Shown: in pieces, positions 17,977-28,641 of the stretch
How positions within the stretch are numbered: the first letter of the stretch is position 1
How the letters are laid out: every line of letters starts with the position of its first letter
Source of the DNA: Veronia pacifica
Lineage (GTDB): Bacteria; Pseudomonadota; Gammaproteobacteria; Enterobacterales; Vibrionaceae
Direction: 5' to 3'
Length of the DNA: 64,000 nucleotides
Assembly (NCBI RefSeq): GCF_001707825.1
Contig: NZ_LYBM01000009.1
Span: forward strand, 57,104-121,103
Notes under the pieces: model-generated
What the model was told of the DNA's origin: nothing
Database searches by the model: none
Seen by the model: the letters and a program-made list of their open reading frames with translations, nothing else
Made by a program: the position numbers and the translations under genes

Positions 17977-19106
17977 AGCTCGAATTCACCCAGATCATCA
18001 ATGCTCACGTCATTGTCAATTTGACCGACAAGATAAGAGCTGATTTCTGCTTCCTGCGGAGCAACCTGAACGTTATCCGAAGATAACCACGCATTGATCC
18101 ATGGAATAGGGTTTTGTGAAGCACCGGGGTAAGGCGATTTTAAACCTACCGCGTTCATTCGCAGATTAGTGATGTACTCAACGTACTGACAAAGGATGTC
18201 TTTGTTAAGTCCAATCATCGAGCCGTCTTTGAACAGGTATTCCGCCCACTCTTTTTCCTGCTCAGCAGCTTTCTTGAACAGATCAAAACACTCCTGCTCG
18301 CACTCAGCGGCGATCTCTGCCATTTCAGGATCGTCATCACCGCTGCGCAGAATGTTGACCATGTGCTGTGTACTGGTCAGGTGAAGTGCTTCATCACGCG
18401 CAATCAGTTTGATAATTTTTGCGTTACCTTCCATCAGCTCGCGTTCTGCAAAAGCAAACGAGCACGCGAAACTAACATAGAAGCGGATAGCTTCCAGCGC
18501 GTTGACCGACATCAGGCACAGATAGAGTTTCTTTTTCAGTTCGCGTAATGAGACTGAAACTTCCTCACCATTGAGCGTGTGGTCACCTTCACCGAAACGA
18601 TGATAATCATTGGTCGCCTGAATTAAATCATCATAAAAGTGAGCAATGTCTGCAGCTCGTTTGATGATTTGCTCATTACCAATGATGTCGTCAAAAACCA
18701 CACCCGGATCAGCCACAATGTTTCTGATAATGTGGGTATAAGAGCGCGAATGTATGGTCTCAGAGAATGACCATGTTTCTATCCACGTCTCAAGCTCAGG
18801 TATCGACACCAGCGGCAGCAATGCAACGTTCGGGCTTCTGCCCTGAATTGAATCGAGCAGCGTCTGATACTTAAGGTTACTGATGAAAATGTGCTTTTCA
18901 TGCTCAGGAAGACGGTTATAGTCGATGCGATCGTTCGATACGTCGACCTCTTCCGGACGCCAGAAGAAACTGAGCTGCTTCTCAATCAGCTTTTCAAATA
19001 TTTCATACTTTTGCTGATCATAACGCGCGACGTTCACAGACTGTCCGAAGAACATAGGTTCTTTCAACGCATCGTTTTTTTCTTTAGAAAAAGTACTATA
19101 AGCCAT
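17973..19106 (-). CDS. nrdB: Class Ia ribonucleotide reductase, beta subunit
   Basis: R2 subunit (377 residues) that houses the diiron-tyrosyl radical used by NrdA to reduce ribonucleoside diphosphates aerobically. Ligands and radical are readable: Asp85 in TLLDSIQGR, Glu116 and His119 in SETIHSRSY, radical Tyr123, and the second-half motifs [18 protein letters not shown]. The C-terminal tail ends DLGEFEL, the peptide that docks to NrdA. It lies 67 bp downstream of nrdA and is translationally coupled to yfaE. Confidence 0.98.
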   Translation of the reverse strand: MAYSTFSKEKNDALKEPMFFGQSVNVARYDQQKYEIFEKLIEKQLSFFWRPEEVDVSNDRIDYNRLPEHEKHIFISNLKYQTLLDSIQGRSPNVALLPLVSIPELETWIETWSFSETIHSRSYTHIIRNIVADPGVVFDDIIGNEQIIKRAADIAHFYDDLIQATNDYHRFGEGDHTLNGEEVSVSLRELKKKLYLCLMSVNALEAIRFYVSFACSFAFAERELMEGNAKIIKLIARDEALHLTSTQHMVNILRSGDDDPEMAEIAAECEQECFDLFKKAAEQEKEWAEYLFKDGSMIGLNKDILCQYVEYITNLRMNAVGLKSPYPGASQNPIPWINAWLSSDNVQVAPQEAEISSYLVGQIDNDVSIDDLGEFEL

Positions 19107-19173
19107 TATCGTTCAATTACCGTTTTCATGTTTGAACACCAATGCGGGAGCTGCGCCCCCACATTGAATTTTG

Positions 19174-21453
19174 TTAGATTTTACAAGCGCCGCCTGCACA
19201 ACCATCGTCTTCTGCAGCCAGATCTTGCTGGTTATCGTCTGCACCATCACGGGTGTTGTGGTAGTAAAGCGTTTTAACACCGAGCTTGTATGCTGTAAGT
19301 AAATCTTTCAGCAGTAATTTCATTGGTACTTTGCCGGATGGCATTTTGCTCGGATCATAGTTGGTGTTGGCAGAGATGGCCTGATCAATAAACTTCTGCA
19401 TAACACCGACCAGCTGCAAGTAACCATCATTACCGCCAATATTCCAAAGCAGCTCATAATTTTCCTTGTACTTTTCGTACTCAGGAACCACTTGCTTAAG
19501 AATTCCGTCTTTCGACGCTTTTATCGAAACGAATCCACGTGGGGGCTCGATTCCATTGGTGGCATTTGAGATCTGAGATGATGTCTCTGATGGCATCAGA
19601 GCTGACAGCGTTGAGTTACGCAGGCCATGCTCAACAATCTCTTTTCGCAGAGTTTCCCAGTCATAGTGAAGGGGCTCTTCACAGATCTTATCCAAATCCT
19701 TCTTATATGTATCGATAGGAAGGATGCCTTGAGCATACGTTGTCTCTTTAAATGCCGGGCAAGCGCCTTGCTCTTTCGCCAGTTCCAAGGACGCTTTAAG
19801 CAAGTAATACTGCATGGCTTCAAAGGTTCTGTGTGTCAGAGCGTTTGCGCTGCCATCTGAATAGCGCACCCCATTCTTCGCCAGATAGTAGGCGTAGTTG
19901 ATCACACCAACACCCAGTGTCCGACGGTTCATTGTTGCCTTGCGTGCCGCGGGTAACGGGTAATCTTGGTAGTCTAACAACGCGTCAAGTGCGCGTATTG
20001 TCAGATCTGCAAGCTCTTCCAGTTCGTCCAGAGATTTGATTGCACCCAAATTGAATGCTGACAAAGTACATAGAGCAATCTCGCCGCTGTCATCCTCAAC
20101 ATTGTTGAGAGGCTTAGTCGGCAGTGCAATTTCAAGGCACAGGTTCGACTGGCGAATCGGCGCAACAGACGGATCAAAAGGACTGTGCGTATTACAGTGG
20201 TCAACATTCTGAATGTAGATACGACCTGTAGAGGCGCGCTCTTGCATCATCAGAGAGAAAAGCTCAACGGCTTTAACCGTTTCTCGAGGTATAGATAGAT
20301 CAGCCTCATACTGAGTATAAAGACGATCGAATTCATCCTGGTCAGCAAAGAATGCATCGTACAGCCCCGGTACATCAGAAGGTGAGAACAACGAAATATC
20401 GCCACCCTTTATAAGACGCGTGTACATGAGTTTGTTCAACTGAACGCCGTAGTCCATATGACGAACACGGTTTTCTTCAACGCCACGGTTGTTTTTCAAT
20501 ACCAGCAGGCTTTCCACTTCGCGGTGCCATAATGGGTAGAATAGAGTTGCTGCACCGCCACGAACGCCACCTTGTGAACAGCATTTAACGGCTGTTTGGA
20601 AGTACTTGTAGAACGGAATACATCCTGTGTGGAACGCTTCACCACCTCGGATAGGGCTGCCCAGCGCACGGATACGCCCTGCATTGATACCGATGCCTGC
20701 ACGTTGGCTGACGTAACGCACGATCGCGCTCGACGTCGCATTGATAGAATCAAGACTATCGTCACATTCAATCAGTACACATGAACTGAACTGACGGGTA
20801 GGTGTACGAACGCCAGACATAATAGGTGTTGGCAGTGAAATCTTGAACATAGAGACCGCATCGTAGAAACGACGGATGTAATCAAGACGTGTTTCTTTCG
20901 GGTATTTTGCGAATAGGCACGCAGCAACCATTATGTATAAAAACTGCGCACTCTCGTAGATTTCACCAGAAACGCGGTTTTGTACCAAGTATTTACCTTC
21001 AAGCTGTTTAACGGCAGCATATGAGAAGTTCATGTCACGCCAGTGATCAATGTAACTATCAAGGATATTCAGCTCTTCCGCTGTATAGTCTTCCAAGATG
21101 TGTTGATCATACTTGCCCATCTCAACCAAATTGGTCACATGGTCTAACAACTTAGGTGGCTCGAATTGGCCGTAGGCCTTTTTGCGCAAGTGGAAGATAG
21201 CCAAACGCGCAGCCAGATATTGGTAGTCCGGAGTCTGCTCAGAAATTAAATCTGCTGCCGCTTTGATGATGGTTTCATGAATATCTTCAGTCCTGATCCC
21301 ATCATAAAACTGGATGTGAGAGCGTAATTCAACCTGCGACACTGAGACATTATCTAGACCTTCTGCCGCCCAGGTAATAACTCGGTGAATTTTTTCAAGA
21401 TCAATATTTTCTTTACGACCACAACGTTTTTCAACAGTGATTTGTTGGTTCAT
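19174..21453 (-). CDS. nrdA: Class Ia ribonucleotide reductase, alpha subunit
   Basis: Catalytic R1 subunit (759 residues) making all four deoxyribonucleotides. It has an N-terminal ATP-cone (about residues 5-95) for dATP inhibition; substrate-site cysteines in QFSSCVLIECD and NLCLEIALP; the PLHYDWE and ALMPSETSSQISNATNGIEPPRG segments; and the C-terminal redox pair in DDGCAGGACKI. It heads the nrdA-nrdB-yfaE operon. Two NrdR boxes lie upstream, so regulation by the ATP/dATP-sensing repressor NrdR is expected. Confidence 0.98.
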   Translation of the reverse strand: MNQQITVEKRCGRKENIDLEKIHRVITWAAEGLDNVSVSQVELRSHIQFYDGIRTEDIHETIIKAAADLISEQTPDYQYLAARLAIFHLRKKAYGQFEPPKLLDHVTNLVEMGKYDQHILEDYTAEELNILDSYIDHWRDMNFSYAAVKQLEGKYLVQNRVSGEIYESAQFLYIMVAACLFAKYPKETRLDYIRRFYDAVSMFKISLPTPIMSGVRTPTRQFSSCVLIECDDSLDSINATSSAIVRYVSQRAGIGINAGRIRALGSPIRGGEAFHTGCIPFYKYFQTAVKCCSQGGVRGGAATLFYPLWHREVESLLVLKNNRGVEENRVRHMDYGVQLNKLMYTRLIKGGDISLFSPSDVPGLYDAFFADQDEFDRLYTQYEADLSIPRETVKAVELFSLMMQERASTGRIYIQNVDHCNTHSPFDPSVAPIRQSNLCLEIALPTKPLNNVEDDSGEIALCTLSAFNLGAIKSLDELEELADLTIRALDALLDYQDYPLPAARKATMNRRTLGVGVINYAYYLAKNGVRYSDGSANALTHRTFEAMQYYLLKASLELAKEQGACPAFKETTYAQGILPIDTYKKDLDKICEEPLHYDWETLRKEIVEHGLRNSTLSALMPSETSSQISNATNGIEPPRGFVSIKASKDGILKQVVPEYEKYKENYELLWNIGGNDGYLQLVGVMQKFIDQAISANTNYDPSKMPSGKVPMKLLLKDLLTAYKLGVKTLYYHNTRDGADDNQQDLAAEDDGCAGGACKI

Positions 21454-21526
21454 TTATCTATTTCCCAGCGATTCTTAGCTTAGCGTCGTTTTTTTGCCGC
21501 TTTTTAACTTTTGTTGTTCATGTTGT

Positions 21527-21542
21527 GAACAATATGTAGGGA
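21527..21542. promoter_or_regulatory. NrdR box 1
   Basis: GAACAATATGTAGGGA matches the core of the NrdR consensus acaCwAtATaTwGtgt at most conserved positions. It lies 74-89 bp upstream of the nrdA ATG and is 32 bp, about three helical turns, from box 2. Confidence 0.7.
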
Positions 21543-21558
21543 GGCGAGCAAAATAAAA

Positions 21559-21574
21559 ACACTACATATAGGGG
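21559..21574. promoter_or_regulatory. NrdR box 2
   Basis: ACACTACATATAGGGG fits the NrdR consensus in the left half and centre. The 16-bp gap between boxes is the usual NrdR geometry. Confidence 0.75.
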
Positions 21575-21851
21575 GTACCCTGAACATGAGTAACAAGATA
21601 GTGTTGTACGGCAGATATTGCAAGTTCGGATCTCTTTGGTCGCATGTGGATATCTTGGGGATGAAAAACACAATGTTAGTGCTTACTAACCCATTTATCC
21701 CTATGCTCCAATGACGTTGAAAAATGCAATGTGTCAGACAAGAAAATCGAGGCTGAAATTTATTTTTTCAATCGATGTTTTCTTAGCCTGAAAGCACATT
21801 GCTAAATGGTTGAATTTCATACGCTCACATGTGAATCAAATGTGACAGCGA

Positions 21852-22505
21852 TCAGAATAATGACAGTATTTGCGTAGGGTTGTTAAAAATCTGATCCGGT
21901 TCCCAGTCTGAAGGATGATCACATTCACGTCGGTAACCCCATGCTGCAACAGCAGAAAACATGTTTGCCCGTTGAGCTGCAATGACATCATTTCTGACGT
22001 CTCCTACGTACAGACACCTTTCAGGAGCAAGACCGAGTTGATTGGCTGCATGGAGTAATGGGGCAGGGTCAGGCTTAGCCTTGTTAAGGGTATCGGGAGT
22101 AACTAATACCTGCGCTTCTGAAAGTAGCGGAAAATGAGGGAGTAACAATGATGTTAGAACACCCGGCTTATTGGTCACAATTCCCCACGGAATCTGCTTA
22201 TCTGAGAGACCGATGAGCAGTTCCGCCACCCCAGAATAGAAGTCTGTGCCATTGCAAATATTCTCTGAGTAGACCCGAAAAAATGCCTGACGTAGCACGG
22301 GTATCATTGCTTCTGGAATGTCGCCGCCAAAGCCGTCACTGAGAAGTCCCCGGGAACCAAAATTTGCACATTGTCTGACCTGCTTATCTGTCAGTGTTTC
22401 TTTGCCATGAGCTTTGAGTACTTCATTGACGGCAAAGCCCATATCGGGGGCGGTATCAAGAAGTGTTCCATCAAGGTCGAACAATACTGACGAGATATCT
22501 TGCAC
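21852..22505 (-). CDS. HAD-superfamily phosphatase (MupP/Gph-like)
   Basis: A 217-residue HAD hydrolase with motif I FDLDGTLLDTAPD (residues 8-20), motif II GIVTNKPG and motif III/IV KPDPAPLLHAANQLGL...YVGDVRNDV. Databases usually call this phosphoglycolate phosphatase (Gph). Its position directly upstream-oriented with ubiG (30-bp gap, same strand) matches the arrangement of MupP, the N-acetylmuramic acid 6-phosphate phosphatase of the pseudomonad cell-wall recycling pathway. No amgK or murU is in the window. Substrate is therefore open between the two. Confidence 0.8.
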   Translation of the reverse strand: MQDISSVLFDLDGTLLDTAPDMGFAVNEVLKAHGKETLTDKQVRQCANFGSRGLLSDGFGGDIPEAMIPVLRQAFFRVYSENICNGTDFYSGVAELLIGLSDKQIPWGIVTNKPGVLTSLLLPHFPLLSEAQVLVTPDTLNKAKPDPAPLLHAANQLGLAPERCLYVGDVRNDVIAAQRANMFSAVAAWGYRRECDHPSDWEPDQIFNNPTQILSLF

Positions 22506-22535
22506 GTTTCCGAAATCCTATTTTGAAGTGTTAAA

Positions 22536-23252
22536 TCAATCTGATGATTTAATGGTATGTACCATGTAATTCACATCAACATTGCTTGACGACAGCCAGT
22601 AGCTTTCTGTTAGTGGATTGTAGTGAAGGCCTGTCATGTGCTGCTCGGCCAAGTCCGTGGTGTCAATCATCCGCAGGAGCTCTGAAGGTCGGATGAACTT
22701 ATTGTGATCATGTGTGCCTTTCGGAACCATTTTCATCACATACTCAGCACCGACGATAGCCAGCAACCATGATTTAGTGTTGCGGTTAAGTGTGGAGAAA
22801 AAGACATGACCATCAGGTTTGACAAGCTTTGCGCATGACGCAATGACGGACGCCGGGTCAGGCACATGCTCAAGCATTTCCATGCAAGTGACAACATCAT
22901 AGCGGCCAGCATTTTCGGCGGCATGGTCTTCGACGGTATTCTGAATATAATCAAGCTTGGTTGCTGTCTCCAGCGCGTGCAGACGAGCAACTTCTAGAGG
23001 CTCTTTACCCATATCCAGCCCGGTTACTACAGCGCCTTCACGCGCCATACTCTCGGCAAGGATTCCGCCACCGCAACCCACATCCAACACTTTCTTACCG
23101 AAAATCCCGCCACTCTTTTCCAGAATGTAATTAAGGCGCAACGGGTTAATCTGATGAAGTGGTTTGAATTCACCATCAAGATCCCACCAGCGCGAGGCCA
23201 TTTCCTCAAATTTTTGGATTTCAGCAGGATCTACATTTAGGTTGCTCGTCAT
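22536..23252 (-). CDS. ubiG: Ubiquinone O-methyltransferase
   Basis: UbiG carries out both O-methylations in ubiquinone biosynthesis, at the membrane surface. The 238-residue protein begins [40 protein letters not shown], the family N-terminus, with AAGGAAA upstream; a 31-codon upstream extension of the frame is probably untranslated. SAM motif I is VLDVGCGGG, and [11 protein letters not shown] and [12 protein letters not shown] are characteristic. It is divergent from gyrA, as in E. coli, and shares a strand and close spacing with the HAD phosphatase. Confidence 0.96.
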   Translation of the reverse strand: MTSNLNVDPAEIQKFEEMASRWWDLDGEFKPLHQINPLRLNYILEKSGGIFGKKVLDVGCGGGILAESMAREGAVVTGLDMGKEPLEVARLHALETATKLDYIQNTVEDHAAENAGRYDVVTCMEMLEHVPDPASVIASCAKLVKPDGHVFFSTLNRNTKSWLLAIVGAEYVMKMVPKGTHDHNKFIRPSELLRMIDTTDLAEQHMTGLHYNPLTESYWLSSSNVDVNYMVHTIKSSD

Positions 23253-23709
23253 TGGTTTCAGTTTCCTTGGTTTTTTCGGCATTATATATCGAACAAAGCG
23301 CAATCTTGTACCTTGAGGTTCATCATCAGTCCGCCAATTGCTCATTGGTAGGGATAGTATGTTTTCTTGATACCGTCATCAAGGCAGGATCATCCCGTCG
23401 ATGAGGTCCCAAAATTGGCTCAGCAGATAAGTCAATGTTGATGTTTTTCTGTACTCGATGAGTAAACAGCGGCGTGTGGTTCACCAAAAACAAATTGATG
23501 TAAGTGACATAGACTATAGTCAGCTAAATTTCCTGTTTAAAAATGCATGGTTATTACACAACCAGCAAAATTTCACTCATTGATTAAAATGACAACAATT
23601 CGTGATTTATCTCCTCTTTACCCTATGACTATGTCGTGTTTTTTATGGTAATATTACAGGTCTTGCACGTATTTAATTACGACATTCTTATCTGAGGGAT
23701 ACTGGCTCC
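23253..23709. other. Divergent ubiG-gyrA intergenic region
   Basis: 457 bp holding the promoters of both genes and no convincing gene. The left 90 bp is an open extension of ubiG; the right 90 bp contains the candidate gyrA promoter. The middle shows no repeat I could recognise. Confidence 0.5.
23625..23654 (+). promoter_or_regulatory. Candidate gyrA promoter
   Basis: ATGACT, 18 bp, then an extended -10 TGGTAATAT ending at 23654, about 55 bp upstream of the gyrA ATG. Confidence 0.35.
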
Positions 23710-26364
23710 ATGAGCGATCTTGCTAAAGAGATCACGCCCGTTAATATTGAAGAAGAACTGAAGAGTTCTTACCTTGACTATGCGATGTCGGTTATCGTTG
23801 GTCGAGCACTTCCAGACGTGCGTGATGGCCTTAAACCTGTTCACCGTCGTGTCTTATATGCCATGAACGTATTGGGCAACGATTGGAACAAGGCCTACAA
23901 AAAATCAGCCCGTGTAGTCGGCGATGTGATTGGTAAATACCACCCACATGGTGACAGTGCGGTATACGACACCATAGTTCGTATGGCTCAGCCATTCTCA
24001 CTGCGTTATATGCTGGTTGACGGCCAGGGTAACTTTGGTTCGATCGATGGTGACTCCGCAGCTGCAATGCGTTACACCGAAGTTCGTATGGCAAAAATTG
24101 CCCATGAGCTTCTTGCGGACCTTGAAAAAGAAACGGTCGATTTCGTTCCTAACTACGACGGAACGGAAAAAATTCCTGAAGTTATGCCGACCCGAATCCC
24201 TAACCTTCTGGTAAACGGGGCATCAGGTATTGCAGTCGGTATGGCAACAAACATCCCTCCGCACAACCTGACGGAAGTGATCAGCGGTTGTCTTGCTTAC
24301 ATTGACAATGAAGACATCACAATTGAAGAGCTGATGACCCATATCCCGGGTCCTGACTTCCCAACCGCAGCACTGATAAATGGCCGTAAAGGCATTGAGG
24401 ATGCGTATCGTACCGGTAGGGGTAAGATCTACCTGCGTTCACGCGCTGAAATCGAAGTTGACAAGAATGGCAAAGAGACCATTATCGTCAATGAGATTCC
24501 TTATCAAGTGAACAAAGCGCGTCTGATCGAAAAGATCGCTGAGCTTGTAAAAGACAAAAAGATTGAAGGCATCAGTGCGCTGCGTGATGAGTCTGACAAA
24601 GACGGTATGCGCATCGTTATTGAGTGTAAGCGTGATGCAGTTGGTGAGGTTATCCTCAACAACCTATACGCGCAGACTCAACTCCAGACGTCGTTCGGTA
24701 TCAACATGGTTGCGCTGGACAATAACCAGCCGAAGCTGTTTGGTCTGAAAGAGATGCTGAAGTGCTTCGTCAATCACCGCCGTGAAGTGGTGACTCGACG
24801 CACTATCTTCGAACTCCGCAAAGCCCGCGACAGAGCACACATCCTTGAAGGCTTGGCGATTGCTCTGGCTAACATTGACGAAATCATAGAATTGATTCGT
24901 GCTGCTCAGACACCTGCTATTGCTCGTGAGCAACTTCAGGCGCGAGGCTGGCAGTTAGGCACTGTTGCTGCAATGCTAGAGGCAACCGGTGTTGATGCAG
25001 CTCGTCCAGAGTGGTTGGATGATCAGTTTGGTGTTCGTGATGGCCTGTATTACCTGACGGAGCAACAGGCTCAGGCAATTCTTGATTTACGTCTGCACAA
25101 GCTGACTGGCCTTGAGCATGAGAAGATTCTTGATGAGTACAAAGAGCTTCTTTCTCTGATTGGCGAATTGATGCTGATCTTGTCCAGCCCGCAGCGTTTG
25201 ATGGAAGTGATTCGGGAAGAGCTGGAAGCGGTTCGTGATAACTATGGTGACGAGCGCCGCACTGAAATCACTGCTGCAAGTGCCGATATCGATATTGAAG
25301 ACCTGATCAACCAGGAAGATGTTGTCGTGACTCTCTCTCACGAAGGCTATGTGAAATATCAGCCGCTGAGCGATTATGAAGCACAGCGACGTGGTGGTAA
25401 GGGTAAATCAGCAACGCGAATGAAAGATGAAGATTTCATTGAGCGTCTGCTGGTAGCGAATACCCATGACACCATTCTATGCTTCTCAAGCCGTGGCAGA
25501 ATGTACTGGCTGAAAGTCTATCAATTGCCTCTTGCATCGCGTACTGCGCGTGGCAAGCCGATTGTTAATCTCTTACCTCTTGAGTCTGATGAGCGAATTA
25601 CAGCTATTCTGCCAGTCAGAGAATACGAAGAGGATAAGTTTGTCTTCATGGCGACCGGAAACGGTACCGTGAAGAAAACGCCGCTGACAGATTTCAGCCG
25701 TCCTCGCAGCGCGGGTATTATCGCGGTGAATTTGCGCGATGATGACTCCCTGATTGGCGTCGATATCACAACCGGTGACAACGACATCATGTTGTTCTCC
25801 AAGTCCGGAAAAGTGGTTCGATTCAACGAAGATCAGGTTCGTGGTATGGGCCGTACGGCGGCGGGTGTTCGTGGTATCAAGCTGACCGAAAGCGACAAGG
25901 TTGTGTCCCTGATCGTCCCTCACACAGAAGGTGACATCCTGACAGTGACTGAGAACGGTTATGGTAAACGGACTGAGCTTGCTGAGTACCCAGCGAAGAG
26001 CCGTGCGACTCAGGGCGTTGTTTCTATCAAGGTCTCTGAACGAAATGGCTGTGTAGTCGGCGCGGTTCAGGTCGAAGAAGGTGATGAGTTTATGATGATC
26101 ACTAACGCCGGCACCTTGGTCAGAACCCGTGCTTCTGAAGTCAGTCAGGTTGGTCGTAACACCCAGGGTGTCACACTAATTCGTACCTGCGATGGCGAAG
26201 AGGTTGTTGGTTTACAGCGTATTGAAGAGCCTGAAGAAGACGATTTACCGACTGAAGATGGCGAGCTTGATGAAGCATCAGCATCGTCAGAATCAGTTGG
26301 CGAAAATGCCGATTCAGCGCCTGACGCAGAGCAGAGCGACAGCGATACACCAGACGTGGAATAA
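23710..26364 (+). CDS. gyrA: DNA gyrase subunit A
   Basis: GyrA (884 residues) is the DNA breakage-reunion subunit of gyrase. The catalytic tyrosine is Tyr122 in [10 protein letters not shown]. The quinolone-determining region reads [10 protein letters not shown] with Ser83 and Asp87, i.e. the susceptible wild-type state. The C-terminal beta-pinwheel contains the GyrA box QRRGGKGK (about residue 560). The protein ends in an acidic tail of about 45 residues (rich in Glu, Asp, Ser), slightly longer than in E. coli. It is followed by a strong terminator. Confidence 0.99.
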   Translation: MSDLAKEITPVNIEEELKSSYLDYAMSVIVGRALPDVRDGLKPVHRRVLYAMNVLGNDWNKAYKKSARVVGDVIGKYHPHGDSAVYDTIVRMAQPFSLRYMLVDGQGNFGSIDGDSAAAMRYTEVRMAKIAHELLADLEKETVDFVPNYDGTEKIPEVMPTRIPNLLVNGASGIAVGMATNIPPHNLTEVISGCLAYIDNEDITIEELMTHIPGPDFPTAALINGRKGIEDAYRTGRGKIYLRSRAEIEVDKNGKETIIVNEIPYQVNKARLIEKIAELVKDKKIEGISALRDESDKDGMRIVIECKRDAVGEVILNNLYAQTQLQTSFGINMVALDNNQPKLFGLKEMLKCFVNHRREVVTRRTIFELRKARDRAHILEGLAIALANIDEIIELIRAAQTPAIAREQLQARGWQLGTVAAMLEATGVDAARPEWLDDQFGVRDGLYYLTEQQAQAILDLRLHKLTGLEHEKILDEYKELLSLIGELMLILSSPQRLMEVIREELEAVRDNYGDERRTEITAASADIDIEDLINQEDVVVTLSHEGYVKYQPLSDYEAQRRGGKGKSATRMKDEDFIERLLVANTHDTILCFSSRGRMYWLKVYQLPLASRTARGKPIVNLLPLESDERITAILPVREYEEDKFVFMATGNGTVKKTPLTDFSRPRSAGIIAVNLRDDDSLIGVDITTGDNDIMLFSKSGKVVRFNEDQVRGMGRTAAGVRGIKLTESDKVVSLIVPHTEGDILTVTENGYGKRTELAEYPAKSRATQGVVSIKVSERNGCVVGAVQVEEGDEFMMITNAGTLVRTRASEVSQVGRNTQGVTLIRTCDGEEVVGLQRIEEPEEDDLPTEDGELDEASASSESVGENADSAPDAEQSDSDTPDVE

Positions 26365-26381
26365 CACGCAGTTATGATTAA

Positions 26382-26408
26382 AAACGCAGCCTAGGCTGCG
26401 TTTTTTTA
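26382..26408 (+). terminator. Terminator after gyrA
   Basis: CGCAGCC / GGCTGCG hairpin with flanking A and T runs, 20 bp past the stop codon. Confidence 0.92.
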
Positions 26409-26598
26409 TGTCTGTCGTTCTATAAACCATTAGGTATAAGAGTTTTACTTTTCAAATGCCTGTCAAAGGTGGTAATAATAAATGTTCATTGGTCAATGCC
26501 TCGTTGCTCTGCCTTTTGAACGACAATGCAGTTGACTAATTTTATGTATAACCCAAGAAATAGTCGCAAGAATTCGCGCGCAGGAGTATTCACTGATA

Positions 26599-27681
26599 AT
26601 GGAGAAGGTATTTAACTTTTCGGCAGGTCCCGCTATGTTGCCACATGATGTATTGGCAAAGGCACAGGCTGAGCTGACAAATTGGAATGACAATGGAACA
26701 TCAGTGATGGAAATCTCTCACCGCAGTAAGGAGTTTCTCTCTGTGGTGGCTGATGCTGAGAAAAATCTGCGCGAATTGCTGTCGATACCTGACAATTACC
26801 ATGTATTGTTTTGCCATGGTGGCGCAAGGGCTCAGTTTGCTGCTGTTCCCATGAATCTGCTTGGTAGCGCAACCATTGCAGACTATGTCGACGCTGGTTA
26901 CTGGGCGCAGTCGGCTATTACCGAAGCCAAAAAATACTGTACGCCAAATACGGTCAGCGTAATAACAGAAATTGACGGACTCAAAGCTGTTTTGCCCGCC
27001 AAAGACTGGAACCTCAGTGCTGATGCGGAATACGTCCACTTCTGCCCTAATGAAACCATCGACGGGATTGAGATCCGGGATTTACCCGTCACGGATAAAC
27101 CAATTGTTGCGGACATGTCGTCAACCATCCTTTCTCGCCCGATTAATGTCAGCGAGTATGGTGTGATTTATGCGGGTGCTCAGAAAAATATTGGACCGGC
27201 AGGAATCACCCTGGTGATTGTAAGAGACGATTTACTGGGCAAGGCAAAAGAATATCTACCAGAGTTCTTAAACTACAAAACTCTGGTAGAGAAGGAATCT
27301 ATGTTCAATACGCCGCCGACTTTTGCCTGGTATCTTGCTGGCGAAGTCTTTAAATGGGTTTTAGAGAAAGGCGGTCTTGAAGGAATGAGGGAACACAACG
27401 AGCATAAAGCGTCTTTGCTATATGATTATATCGACAGCTCGTCTTTCTACAGCAATGGTGTGCACCCTAATAACCGCTCGCTGATGAATGTACCTTTCTT
27501 ACTTGCGAACCCAGAACTTGATGCACTGTTCCTTGAACAAGCAAAAGCCAAAGGCTTACATTCACTGAAAGGCCACAGAGCAGTAGGTGGAATGCGTGCC
27601 TCTATCTACAATGCTATGCCGCTTGAAGGAGTTCAGGCATTGGTTGATTTTATGAAAGTTTTTGAGAAAGAAAACGCCTGA
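26599..27681 (+). CDS. serC: Phosphoserine aminotransferase
   Basis: SerC transfers the amino group of glutamate to 3-phosphohydroxypyruvate in serine synthesis, and acts on the analogous intermediate in pyridoxal phosphate synthesis. It has 360 residues, the family length. It opens [15 protein letters not shown], has the [14 protein letters not shown] segment, and the PLP lysine is Lys196 in [12 protein letters not shown]. The upstream AGGAG is somewhat distant (about 12 bases). In enteric bacteria aroA follows directly; here aroA is 6 kb away beyond a three-gene block on the other strand. Confidence 0.98.
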   Translation: MEKVFNFSAGPAMLPHDVLAKAQAELTNWNDNGTSVMEISHRSKEFLSVVADAEKNLRELLSIPDNYHVLFCHGGARAQFAAVPMNLLGSATIADYVDAGYWAQSAITEAKKYCTPNTVSVITEIDGLKAVLPAKDWNLSADAEYVHFCPNETIDGIEIRDLPVTDKPIVADMSSTILSRPINVSEYGVIYAGAQKNIGPAGITLVIVRDDLLGKAKEYLPEFLNYKTLVEKESMFNTPPTFAWYLAGEVFKWVLEKGGLEGMREHNEHKASLLYDYIDSSSFYSNGVHPNNRSLMNVPFLLANPELDALFLEQAKAKGLHSLKGHRAVGGMRASIYNAMPLEGVQALVDFMKVFEKENA

Positions 27682-27712
27682 TAATCCAATGCTAGGATAG
27701 ATATCCAATGTC

Positions 27713-27740
27713 AAAAACCGCCTTAACGGCGGTTTTTTTG
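27713..27740. terminator. Bidirectional terminator between serC and the metallo-hydrolase gene
   Basis: ACCGCC / GGCGGT hairpin flanked by A5 and T7. The stop codon of the leftward metallo-hydrolase frame lies inside the structure. Confidence 0.9.
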
Positions 27741-28507
27741 TTTGAACATATTGAATAGCAAGCGCTGGTGAATATTTTTCCAGATCACTTTCCATTGTGT
27801 CAGTGGTTCGTCAGGAGAACGCTGAATCAGGAGGTCTAAATCGACTTCTTCTGCGCGATTTTCGCCTCCATGAGCCAAGATAAAATAATCCTTTTCAAGA
27901 TTGCGGATCTTTTCCAGTGAACGCTTGTAGCGGTTGGGGTAAGAAATAGGAACAGGAGGAACGTACTTGTCTCTGATTTTCACAATGAGGTCAGCGACAT
28001 AGACTGTTCGGGTTGGTTCGTGGAGCAGCGAGAGATCTCTGTCAGTGTGGCCTGGTGTAAAGTAGGCTACCCAGTCCTCAAACCCCGGGATCTTTTCGCC
28101 TTCCTTAAGCAAAATGTCCGGCTGAAGTTTCCTTGGGTACCACAGTCTCTCAAAAGGTTTTTTTGTCGTGATGCGACAAAATGCGCCAGTCCAATATCAG
28201 TAAGATGCATCACACCACCCGCAAGCCCCTGGTACCACTGGCCGGAAATATCAGCTGAGGCTACTTGGCATCCGGTGAGTTTACGGAAGTGTTGGACGCC
28301 ACCGACATGATCTGGGTGCATGTGGGTGACAACGACCAATTTGAGGTCCTCTTTTTTTCTCGCCAATTCATGCTCAATAAATGCCAAAACCTTCGGTACA
28401 TCAGGACGGCTGCAGCCATCGAGTAATAGCAAGCTGTCAGCATACTCTGCCAGATAAATCGTCTGGATGTAGCCCTCAATTTTATGCAGTGCAATAAGTG
28501 ACGACAT
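27723..28507 (-). pseudogene. MBL-fold metallo-hydrolase, frameshifted at an A7 run
   Basis: Two overlapping frames together make one metallo-beta-lactamase-fold protein of about 261 residues. The upstream frame (28067-28507) starts MSSLIALHKIEGYIQTIYL and carries the zinc motif THMHPDHVGG. The downstream frame (27723 to about 28157) carries GHTDRDLSLL, VADLIVK and LAHGG, the remaining zinc ligands. They join exactly if one base is added, or one base re-read, at the A7 run (minus strand, 28158-28164); the join then reads RQK-K/N-PFERLWYP with no missing residues. It may be a mutation, a sequencing or assembly error, or recoding: the run contains the in-phase -1 slippery heptamer A AAA AAC. 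The substrate is unknown. Confidence 0.75.
28157..28163 (-). promoter_or_regulatory. In-phase -1 slippery heptamer A AAA AAC
   Basis: On the coding strand the zero frame is CAA AAA AAC, so the X XXY YYZ heptamer has the right phase. A -1 slip restores the conserved reading frame. I saw no strong downstream hairpin, but an A7 run can also cause RNA polymerase slippage. Confidence 0.4.
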
Positions 28508-28599
28508 TAATTCCATTTAATTAGTAAGGGAGTTTTTTAGTATGAATAAACAGGTACGACCAGTCAAGTTAGCCATCTCTAATGTTAATCTGCAGAACA

Positions 28600-28625
28600 A
28601 TAAGCCAGCCTGATGGCTGGCTTAT
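28600..28625 (-). terminator. Terminator after the M16 peptidase gene
   Basis: Perfect eleven-pair hairpin ATAAGCCAGCC / GGCTGGCTTAT with loop TGAT. It lies between the M16 stop and the metallo-hydrolase gene; the minus-strand T-tract is short. Confidence 0.75.
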
Positions 28626-28641
28626 TATGATTGACTCTAGG

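Larger units (their letters stand above)
21454..21851. other. nrd promoter region
   Basis: 398 bp between nrdA and the phosphatase gene, containing the two NrdR boxes. Further upstream it is AT-rich with no other recognised element except a TCACATGTGA palindrome at 21825-21834, close to the stop of the phosphatase gene. A TTATCCCTA at about 21696 only partly matches a DnaA box. Confidence 0.5.

Noticed and set aside
21690..21705. DnaA box in the nrd promoter region
   Set aside because: TTATCCCTA differs from TTATCCACA at two positions and stands alone.
23950..23980. Possible quinolone-resistance change in gyrA
   Set aside because: Ser83 and Asp87 are both the susceptible residues.
28080..28156. 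Stimulatory RNA hairpin downstream of the A AAA AAC heptamer
   Set aside because: No strong stem at the usual 5-9 nt spacing; only a GGTACC palindrome is present.
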